A stretch of DNA of 42,639 nt from contig JAIPMN010002711.1 in assembly GCA_020650975.1 (NCBI GenBank), positions 1 to 42,639 of the forward strand, read 5' to 3'. The notes under the pieces are model-generated. The model had not been told where the DNA came from, made no database searches, and saw only the letters and a program-made list of their open reading frames with translations. Below are positions 24,901 through 36,900 of this stretch, piece after piece; position 1 is the first letter of the stretch, and each line of letters opens with the position of its first letter. Made by a program: the position numbers and the translations under genes. The stretch is from Apostichopus californicus (lineage: Eukaryota > Echinodermata > Holothuroidea > Aspidochirotida > Stichopodidae).

Positions 24901-27900
24901 AACCAGCCTGTGGCGTCCTAACTCCGTCAGGATTAAATTTAACTAGACTCTAAATTAGTTTTATGTCTGCTACTGGAGGGATAATTCGACTAGTTTAACC
25001 TGACGAAAATAATGAGCAGGTAATTATTACTAACCCACGTGGCAGAGATTATTGCGACGAACTAATCGCAACACAAACAGGTTCAGAAAAATAGGGCTCC
25101 ATGCGAGAGAGGGATTTCATGTTTTTTTAAGTGTTCTTTCCATTTACTAGACTTTTAGCAAGAATAAATATGACCTCCAATAGTGCTAAATATATATATA
25201 GTTTTAATACATGTTTCTTTTTCTTTATATTTATTAGATGTTGCAAAATGTTTGTTGCTGAAATGATGACGTTAATAAACATACACACTACCAGATTTTT
25301 AATGTGTCACTTTATTTTTATGGTCAAGTCGTGACACTGTCAGTGGTTTTCCTGATTAAAGTTGACTTATTGACTCGAGTCCTAAGTTCTATGGGATAAA
25401 AACAAATTCACGACCTTCCTCGGGTCGCTTTTCATGAATTTTTAAAATTTCCTCGGGTTATGAATTTGTATCAATACCGTCTAAAACTGGCATTGCTTGC
25501 TATCCATCCATTTTTGTTATGCTTTGGATGTCTGCATGCATTGTTTTTTTTTTGTTCTGTTGCTAGGCATCGTTTTTTGTTGTGCTTTGGTTGTCTGCAT
25601 GCATTGTTTTTTTTTGTTCTGTTGCTAGGCATTGTTTTTTGTTATGCTTTGGTTGTCTGCAAGCATTGTTTTTTTTGTTCTGTTGCTAGGCATTGTTTTT
25701 TGTTATGCTTTGGTTGTCTGCATGCATTGTTTTTTTTTGTTCTGTTGCTAGGCATCGTTTTTTGTTGTGCTTTGGTTGTCTGCATGCATTGTTTTTTTTT
25801 GTTCTGTTGCTAGGCATTGTTTTTTGTTATGCTTTGGTTGTCTGCAAGCATTGTTTTTTTTTTGTTCTGTTGCTAGGCATTGTTTTTTGTTATGCTTTGG
25901 TTGTCTGCATGCATTGTTTTTTTTGTGTGTGTTCTGTTGCTATGCATTGTTTTTGTTATGCTTTGGTTGTCTGCATGCATTGTTTTTTTTTCTGTTGTAA
26001 TGCATTGTTTTGTTATGCTTTGGTTGTCTGCATGCTTTGTATGTTGTGATCTGTTGCTATGCATTGTTTTTGTTATGCTTTGGTTGTCTGCATGCTTTGT
26101 ATGTTGTGATCTGTTGCTATGCATTGTTTTACTTATGCTTTGTTTTGCTAGATGCTTTAAATAATTTTTGCTTTGCTTTGGTGTTTGCTCATTTACTCTT
26201 TTCATGTACAATTATGAAAAGTGAAACTAGGGGAGATTAAAAGATATCCTTTCCCTCCGGCACTTTGATATTACACATTGGACAAAACAGTTGGCAGCCC
26301 TCTGAAATTAAATTTTCAGCCATGCTTATATTTCAAATGGAACAAGTTTTTTTTCCCTTTCTCTAGGCTGTTCGAGGGACTTGCTCATCACAGGCTTCAC
26401 CTATCCTAAGAGATACTGCATGGGTTTGTCTCCCGTTTACTCAATACCTCTCATAAAATATGATAAATATATCTGAAACTAATATTGACAGATGCAGGAT
26501 ACATAACAGTGAAGGTCCTGCTGTTTACGACAGTGGAAGAGCTGCTCCGGGAAGCACCGTCCATGATCGGGGTTAATCCAATTTCCTGTCCTTCACATCT
26601 GATAAATTTTATTGATTGATTGATTGATATATATATATATATTGATTACCTGACGGTTGTATACTTACGTAATCGCTGTCACCCTTTTCTTCGGCTTTCT
26701 CCTTTGTATCTGCTTGGTCCAGGTGTAGATTCACATTTCTGTCGATGTCTTTCGCACCGGGCTGTAGGGAAAAAAAGTAAAAGAAAGAAAATATGTCTAC
26801 TTCGACGTGCCCTGTATATATAGAAATGACATCCACTGTGTTGTGAATCAATGATCGATCAATGATCGATTAATGATCGATCAATGATCGATCAATCAAT
26901 CATCAATCAATGATCAATGGGACATGAAGCAAGAAAGTAAGCATGGGACTAAATGTCATGTAAGAAACTGTCCCACTGTCGTCAAACATCGACACCAGTG
27001 CCACACTCTTTCTTTCTTAAACTCCTGGATCCGTCCGTGGGAGCAGTTTTGCTTTCACAATACTAAAATTTCAATTTCAATATCCATGCTAAAATTCTAA
27101 CCGTACATTTTCCTTACCCTCCCCACCACACTCCCCCCTCCCCACCACACCATCACACAACACTAATAGCTAGTTTCTTTACCTAATGAATGAAATTGTA
27201 AGCTGTAGTGTTTCTCAACTCTCATGGTACAACCTTAACCCTCCATCCCCTCCCCCCCCTCCCCTAGCCTCCCTGACACTTACTTGTTGTTCTTACCCAC
27301 TGAGTGATAGTGCAAGCTCAAGTCTTTCACATAAACTATTTTCTCCACCTCATGGTGAAATTCTGACCATACAATCCTATAACTGCACCACCTCCCCATC
27401 CCATCCCAACCCCCCCCCCTCCCTCCAAAATAAACTGCTCTCTGACCATAAAATACCCCTGCTCCCCACCCCAATCCCCCCGACAAACAAAACGATAACC
27501 TGTAGTCCTTTAAAGACACTGTTATCAACTTTAACATACAGTTCTTAGCATACCGTGCCCCCTCCCCCTTCCCACATTCCTCTAAAACTAGCTACTTTGC
27601 TATGCTTCACAACCCTGTTATTTAACAACCACCTACCTGGTTATTACTAATGGGGGGTTGTTGTACATTCTGCTTGAAGCCTCCCATGACGACATCATTC
27701 TGTGCAGGTTGCTGTTGTATTATTTGTTGTTGTGGCTGCTGAGGCACTTGCTGAGGTTGTTGCACATATCTTGCATCAATGCCATTGACTTGATTACCCT
27801 ATGAAATTTAAAATAAATTTAAATAAAAATTTAAAATAAATAAAAGATTTTGTCTTCTACAAAGTTTCTTTTTTTGTTTTAATTCTTAATAATGAGTCAA

Positions 27901-30900
27901 ACTCTTTGTGTAGATAGTACAGAGAGATCTTTAATAATCCAATACATTATTGTACGCGGATTCCTTGTAAAAGCACTTTACGGGGGGATATTCCAGTAAC
28001 AGGCAAATGGAACGCTTGTTCGGCCAAGATATCTAGTTCCACTCTGTTAGTTTTAAAAACATCGTCTCAATATCCTATTCTTAGCTTGAGATTTGGTTGA
28101 TTGAACGTAAACTATTTCGACCGACTAAATTCTAGATTCTTCACTGGAATGGATGCACAGCTAGGTGGTATGCGATGTCCCAATGGCTGATGTTCTTCCA
28201 ACGCATTACGTTCCTATATTATAAGCTCCTTGCAAATTTATCCTTGAAACCTGATATATTTGAATTGTTTTTGCTTAGCTATTTAAAGGTCTCTCTTTAT
28301 TTCAAATTTCATCAAAATGTGACTTTTTTTGTTGTTGTAGCAATATTGTTTTCCTCTGTGAATTAATTGAGATAAATAGTGATATAAAGGAAAACAAAAG
28401 CAACTGATGACGTCATCCACTCAGCTGTTGCCAGATGCAAAATTCTACCAAAATTTGAAAATTTCATATCTTCGTCATATTTCGAGGAAGTGTTTGTGAC
28501 ACAAATATGCAGAACATTTCTTGCATATTTTTTATCAAGCAATCGACTCCAGCCAATCGAATATCCCTCGAATATAACCACATAAGCTTTGAATACAAGA
28601 ACCTTTTTTATAACACTTACATTCTGTTGTTGGACGTATCTCTTTTCTAATAATTCCTGCTGTCTTTGCTTGTCGAATGCTATCCGCTGCTGTTCGTAAG
28701 GGTCTATAATCTTTTGGACTTCTAACAATTGGAGAAAAAGATAAAACGTTAAAAAACAAAAAGTTATTTATAGAGAATTCCACAAGTAAGGTCAAGAATA
28801 ATAATACAAATACTGATATCAGTTTCTGATGAACAATATTGAATATTTTTTGAAGTCGTTTTTTCCCAGTTATAACTGCATTTCAATTCTTGCAAAGTTT
28901 ACCAAATTTTCCGAAGCCCTGTTCTCAGCAATCAACATTCGCATGACATTGTTACCATGGAAACACGAGAACCCTGAGAATAACAAGGTTCATTTAAGTC
29001 GGGGTGCATAGCTGACATTTCAAGAGTTTGATTTAGTTGATACTGTGAGACCAGACCTTTTTCATGTCAAAAAGGGACCGTTAGCAATACACCTCTAACA
29101 ACTTAATCTGCTAACTCACAGCCGTATGTCAAAAACATTTACTAGTGGTTCTTATAAAAGCCTCTCTCAAACAAATTATACAATATCCTTTAAGGCTTAT
29201 AGCAATAAAACCAAAATAGTTTTATTTTCAATTTTTGCATTACTTGGCATCTTCTCTTCCAGTTATCTTACAATATACTACCCATCACAAATCAGGTTCA
29301 TTACCATGAAAGCAAAATTGACACAGGAAGGGGCGCACTGGGGAAGATTGGGGTGGGCTGGGGTGTTAATTGACACTATCTGCTCTGAGATCTATTGGTG
29401 GGGGGGGGCTGGGTGATTTATTCAACGACCAGCACATTTGGCTTCTCATACGAAACTAGCACCTTTCGAGGTCGAGAGGGGTAAATCAGTCACTTTGCCA
29501 ACCTAACCCGATGGGGTAGGGGAGGGAGGGGGAGGGTGCAAGAGCCTATCTGCCGCTGATCGGAAAGAGACTCAGAAATATAATAAAATTATAGTTGCAA
29601 TGAAGTCAAGTCAAGAATACGATACTAAGTAGAAGAAGGAAAAGGTTAAGTGAAGTACCGGGTAATTGGTTATTATTCTGTGGCATATTAGGCACATTGT
29701 TCAGTGGATTATCTGGAACAAGGTTCTGCTGCTGTGAGTTTGCATGTTCAAGCTGCATCTGTGGGGAAAAAAATCCATGAAAATGAATGAAAAACAAACG
29801 TACAAACAAACATACAAACAAACAAACCCATCCACAATCATTTGAGGAGTGTGGTGGGTCAAATGGAAAAGATAATGCACTTGCCATCTAAGGGTTACAG
29901 GTTCTAGTCCTGGCAAGACCATTAGGTTTTTCATATCTTTGAGAAAGGCACTTTAATCTCCATTGCTTCTCTTAACCTAGTTGTATAAATGGGGGGAACT
30001 GCGAGGTTAACGTGTCAAAAAAAGTTGCGCATGCCTAATTTTGGCTGCAACCCTGTGGAAAGTTCCTCAGGTAATTAAGTACTAGATCGGATGCACTTTA
30101 GTGCACTGGTAGGGGAAGCAACTGTTGAATTCATGCACACAAGGCTGTGTGGGTGTGACAAATTACCAATGACCAGGGGTGAAGATTGTTAAAGTCGTGT
30201 GAGAGGGCCTTGCCCTGATACAAGATTGAATAACCTTCTTCGTTGAAATGGTGGAGATGGAACAACTCTCCTAATGATATCTGGAAATTTCATACCTATA
30301 AAATTTCTTAATATAATTAGCAGCTTTTCCTTTCTCCTCCTCCTCTCGTTATTTCCCTAACTCTTCTGCCACCTCCCCTTCCCCCCTCCCCCTCCTCCTT
30401 CTCCTCCTCCTCCTCCTCCTCCTCCTCCTCCATCTTAACCTTTAAGTTTACGGCTGGTGGGTACATGAATCAGCTTACCTTTAAAGACTGAACTTGACGG
30501 CTAAAGGTCTCCACCTGATTTTGCAGAAACACCTTTTCTTTCTATAGATGGTAAAGAAACCAAGAAACAGACAAAAAACATCAAAATAATGTAACACCAA
30601 AATAAAGACCAAATTATTGTTCAATATATTAGAAAATGATATAATTATGTTTTATACTTGCTAGACTGTCTTCCAAAACCACCATCCCTGATACCTATCA
30701 GGGACCGTACAATACACCTGCCTAAAATTAACACATTTTCCATCATTTGACATCAAAAATTGTATGACAATGCCTCAGTTTGAGCAATAGTCGGGAAGTT
30801 TGGATAAAATTGTGAATTATTTCAGTTTTCCTTTGTTTGTGGTTTTTTGCACAGTAATATACAAAATACACATATAATTGATCGGGTTAAATATATAGCA

Positions 30901-33900
30901 TGCATAGTTGTGTTCTAAGAAGCCTCGTGGATTCACAAAGTAGAAGACTGCCATGATTGAATGGAAGAGTAAAAATAACGAGGAAAAGACAAAAGAATAG
31001 GATATAACAAAATGTGTGCACTTTTGTATGTATACACACTTTTTACCGAACAATGCATGGATGCAAATACAATAAGACGGTGAATAAAACCCACACTTAA
31101 TATTGACGGAATTAATCAATAATCAATAATAATCTGAATAACAATCTAACTGAGGAAAGAAAGTGAACTAGTATATCTTGATGATGTACTTTAACGAACA
31201 TTTTCTTACAATCTTTGAGAGGGTGGGGGAGGGGTGGGAGGTAGGGGGTGGGGGGAGATGGAAGGCATTGTATTCTTTTAGAGAGGGACATTCCAGACAT
31301 CGACATCACGGTATTTAAGTAACCAAATATTAAATATGGACCATATCTTACCTCATTTGCAGATATTAACTGCTCGTTTTCTATTAGCCGATCTGTGAGT
31401 ATGGATTTATCTTGATTTGCTTGGTCTATCCGTTGCTTCGCCTCCCGAAGTTGCAAAAAGTATTGTTGGCCTAGTTCATTTTCGGCTTTTAGGGTCTCTA
31501 ATTGACCTTGATTGGAGGAAAACAGAACACAAACATGTAACATGAACACAAAAACACGAAAAGTAACAATTTTTGGAAAACTGTTCTGATACACTTCATC
31601 AGGGCTTGGTTTTAAGGAAGCCTTTTTATTTTTTATATATTATTTTTTATATTTTTTATTTTTTATTATTATTTTTATTATTTATTATTATTATTTATTT
31701 ATTATTTTTTATATATATTTTTTATGAAAATGTTTGTTGAGGGGTTGGACAAGCCTACAAATAATACAGGTTTTCCAAGCATACGTTACGCCTTCTCAGA
31801 CCATGGGGACAAAAATCCATTCAAAATCATCTCTACTTTAATAATAGAGATTGATTTAAAGTTATAAATACCAGTTTAAGTTTTATAGATATTGCCCAAT
31901 AAAATGTGTCTGCAATGCTCCCTTAGGACAAAGTACATTATATCCTAGCTTCTCTGTGCAATCGTTCAGCCCTTGTTGCAAATGTCGATTTATTTACCGT
32001 ACGTATTTTAAAGACTGTCCAAACACAAGGATTTTCGCATGTTTCAGGTATTTTGTGAGAAAACGGACGGTGGTATTGTGAGGTTGACTGCTGTAATGGT
32101 AGTGCTTCTTAAACTGATAAACTGGTGTCAGATAATGGAATGGGTAAAATACTTACCTTAAATATTTTTTTAAAAATCACACTGTTAGTTGACATTCAAC
32201 CTCAATATCTTGTATCTAACTCAAGATATGATTGGTTGAATGTAACCTATTTTGACTGGCTAAACTCTGAATTCTTGTCAGAGAGTAGATCACAGTGGGT
32301 AGTCTGTGATGCCATCATGGTAGATAATCTGCAAAATGCATTTACTTTCCTATTATAACCTTCTTGTTGATTAATCCTTGAAATGTGATACCTTTTGTTC
32401 ATCAAACATCGTTTCTTTTTGGTAGAAATATTATTTTCCTCTGTGAATAAGTGAGATAAATAATTACAAAGCAAAATAAAAAAAAAAAAAATTTTCAGCA
32501 GAATTGCCATGACAACGCCATAGCTGCTGCTTTTGTAGCTGCATTTTCAGAAATACCACCAAATTAAAAAAAAAAAAAAAAAATTGTATCTTTGTCACAA
32601 ACAACACAAATTTGACCTAAAGTTGCAGAACAATTCCAGCATTTCCTTTAAATAAGCGATCGACTTCGGCCTATAAAACCTCCCTTTAAAACTCTCACAC
32701 CTACAGCCAACTTATTTGTAAAAATAAAACCTCCTCCCACCTGTTAAAAGTCGTTGTTTTTCATCACAGGATTCTTTCAGCTGAGTAGTATTGGTCTGCA
32801 GTTCATAAAACATCTTTTCCTTTTCCTCAATTGACTTTCTCTCTCGTTGCAAGGCGTCCTCTAATTCCTCCTTAATATCCTCATTTTGAGACTTTAAAAC
32901 AAAAGAAAGAAAGAGAGATAGAAAGAACAATGAGTTTAGAAGAACAAAGGAGATGAAACGAACCACCTAAAATTAAAATATACACGAAAGCAGCTTCTTG
33001 CGCTTTGCTTGAAAATTTTTTTTCCAATCAAACCACTCAATCTTTTGCTCAAACTAAGATTATAGTTAATGTATTCATCTTAGATACTGGGCTAGCTCTC
33101 TCCTAACAAATAAAGGTAACAGGGATTTTCCAACGACTGATTATGTGACCCTTTTATGGAAAAGAAAAATATTCCACGCTGTTATTTGAAAATTCAATTC
33201 TCAATATCTTGTCCCCTATCTCAAGATATGGTTGTTCAAATGAACCCTAGTAATAGCTGGCTAAACCCTCTATTGTTTCTCAGTGGAGCCAAGTATGGTG
33301 ATATGTGATGTCACAGCGACCATTGTTTTACTAGAAAAGCTTTTTGCTAACCTTTCTTAATTTTTCTTGTCGATTAATCGTTGAAACCAGGTACATTTGG
33401 AATGATTGCTTTAATTCGCTAGGAAGGTGCTTTTTGTCTTTGGAATTTCATAAAGAAGCAACTTTTTGTAGACACATTAAATTTTCTTCTGTGGAGGTTA
33501 AGTTACTTACATATTTACAAAGAAGAACTTGACAACCTTTTTTAGCAGAATTGCGGTGATGTCATCATTTAATTTGTCAGATGAAGTCACATGATACCAC
33601 CAAATTTGAATATTTCATAACCCAATTTGCCCAATTTTTTGCAATCAACTTCAGCCAGCAGAACATCCCTTTAAAAAAATTTTAAGTGATTTATAACGAG
33701 TTCAAATTTTTAAAATTTCCAATGTTGTGACTCACACCAGCATTAATCACATTCACAAAGCAAGTTTCAAAATGTTGCTGGGCTCTTTTACCACTAATTG
33801 CTATCAAACTTGAGTACTCAAGGTACTTATAACCCCCCCCCCCCCCGAAAAAAAGTACCAAGATCTATTGCTTAGAACCCCAGTAGTGATTAACTGTACA

Positions 33901-36900
33901 TCAAAGAATGCAACATACAACCAGCATCGAGAAATTACCATCGTCAAACTGATTTGTATACCTGGCACTCGAGTGTATTTTGAGACTGTCGAAACAACAG
34001 ACTACAGCTTCCTATGTATGTGCTTCAAAACTTGTCTGACTTAACCGGAAGGTTTCCATGACAACCAAAACCCACTACACGTGCACCCTGGAAACTATTC
34101 AATAGAATAGCATAGGCTGATATAGGAAACTCTATGGCTTTATATAGTAAAATACCAGTGAATAAATAGTCACAGTTGTATAATGCCTACTCATTCATAC
34201 ATGCATTCATGTATATATGCATGGCCACCTAACTGATCAAAAAAATTAAAAAATTGAACAAGATATGTAAGTATATTTACATATATTTTATATATATTTA
34301 TCAACAAATTTTTATGTATATTTACATTATTTAATAACACAATAGTTTTGTGTATGAATAAAGCACATTAATTTTGTGACTCGTGTCAATTTTTTATTTA
34401 CATAACTGGTAGTTGTTTTGATACAGTTTAATATGCTGGATTCTTGTATTACCCTCACAATGTGCACGATTATACGGCAGTTTCTTTTGTCAAGCATTGT
34501 ACATGACATCTAATGCAGTGGTTTGCAATTGATTTCCTACGAGTGCCACAAAAAACAAACAAAAAAGTGGAGCAAATGGCTAGACAGAATCAAGATCTTA
34601 CTACAATGCTAGATTGAGTAATGTACAGGGTTGATGCATATTGTGGCTGATGCCAAATACCTTAAAGGCATTAAGGACTCGCCCCAAACCATGTGCGGCC
34701 ATCTGAAAAAGTTAACTTTCTGTTGCTTGCAAGTGACGTTTTGTTCGTGTCGCTACAAAATGCAGACAGTAATGAAACATGATACCTTAATTGTTATCAT
34801 TAGCTGGACCTGAGATGTCCATCGCTGTATCGTTTGTATACTGTGCTGTGGGTGTTGACCGCAGCTGTATGTACTGACTAGTGTCTAATTACCGACGGTA
34901 GCAAGCTGTGTGTGTATTTTCTGGGATCGATGGTGGTGTTTAACACTTCTGTTACACCTCATTCGAAACTAAGTCGAATTACCGGCATTAGACGTTTCTT
35001 TTTCCACAAGTCTTCACACCCTTTAAGCAACCTCAATATTATTCACGGATTGAAAATCTGTCGCGGGCTGGATATTGGCACACAGACCACCTACTGAGAA
35101 ACGCATGATCTAAATGTAACGAACGACAGGTGTCATTTCCCTTTACTTCCTTCTCAGACCTTTTCTACTTGTGATAAAAACTTGGAAAGCTATGTTTTCA
35201 AGTTTTACTGATCAGTCTAATATCAAAGTGAAAAAGTAAGGACCACAACAATGGTCTCGGGTGGACTTTCTCAAAGGATTTTCATGTATTTTGCAAAATT
35301 TGCTATCGTTGCATCGAGTATGTTCACATTGGAGACTGTCATCGCTAAGTATGTATCTTTATGTTGAGAGCATTGTGGTCAAGTGGTTAAGGCAGTGGAC
35401 TTGTGATCTAAGGCTTGCAGGTTCGAGTCCTGGCCAGATCATTACGTTGTGTCTCCGGGCAAGGCACTTTATCTCCATTGCCTCTCTTCACCCAGGTGTA
35501 TAAATGGGGAACCTGTGAGATAAACTGTCAGTTGGGCACTGTTTAGCTGCTGCCATGTGGAGGGATTGTCTCTCTGTTTGACAGGTTATCATTGACCGGG
35601 GTAACACTGTTACGTGCCTTGAGCACTGTTATCTGTTGATATGTCTGCGCTCTATAAATCCTCAATAATATTATTATTATTATTACTGTTGTTATCTTTA
35701 TAGCAGGATGCTTAAAAGTTACGTCAAGCTCTGTTTCCTGATTTAGTAGTACTTTCCCCCAAAACAAATATCTTACAAACATGGCTAACCTTCATGTTGA
35801 GTTTACTCAATGGATAAAGACACGGCAGTCAAAGAGAGCTCACTGGCAGAAATGCAATTTAGTTGATTACGATGAGTGGGCTAAAAATGAATAAACAGGG
35901 GCCTTAAAATTAATTAAATTGCTAAGTAAGAGAGGTTATCCCTTGGTTGATAGTAAAAACAAGACAACTCAGTCACTTGCCATTTTATTTTTTCTTGCTA
36001 AGAGAAAAATTAAAATGTATTCAAGCTACCCTCTGTCAAGTGAAGGCCTTTTGAGATTTGGTGAAAAACGGTCAAGTTTTCGGATACAGTTTAGATACAC
36101 TGTTTATTACTTCAAGTCGAGTAATTACAGCGCGCAGAATGGATTATCGTTATAGATATGATTATGACACAAGGAAAAGTTTAAAACAAAAAGTGTATGT
36201 GAAAGTTTAAAACCTGCATTTGCGCATAGAGGCAATCCGGTCACAGCGAGTAGCATTTTCGCTATGCGGTCATACCAGATAAAAACTATATAGCCCCACC
36301 ACACACGTCAAGTCCAAATTGACCATACCGTCTTCTGTGAACTCACCTTTAACATCTTATGTTGTATATTCAAGGCATTGTATTTGTTATTCGCCTCTTG
36401 CTGTTGAAACGGAGGGAGAAAAGAAAAAAAGTATGAAAAATATATTCAGAGAGTATTGATCTCAATTCTAGTCCGTAACTCAAATAAGTAGTAGACGCAA
36501 TTCCAATATGGACTTTATACTCCATCGCTACAAATTTACACACTTCACTTGTAAACTTTACACACCATGTCAGTTTATACCTTTTGCAAATAAAACAAAA
36601 TAATGAAATGCTTTACTAGAACATAATTTCACAACAAACAATTCACAAAATTCACAACAACAAAAAAAGCCAGACAGTTTGACTGTGAAGATCAGTGTAA
36701 AGGTGAATACCACATTATACTTAGGTGAAACACCCTAACTTACTCTAACAGTCTAACGTACAGGTTTTTGGTAGGCAGGGAAAATCTAAAAGTGTGTTTA
36801 AATACACGTTCCGTTTGTCTAGAAATGTTGAGGTATTTTGAGTTTTGCTATCACAAAATAGTAAGGTCTGACATTGTATAAATAAGTGCTATTTAAAATC

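Noticed and set aside
23884-26240. Open frames rich in C, F and L (or their antisense rich in N, K and Q)
   Set aside because: They follow the 60-bp satellite arms, not codon structure, and overlap one another in several frames.
35375-35445. A possible tRNA gene
   Set aside because: It is the head of a SINE with a shared core and ATT tail, not an isolated tRNA.
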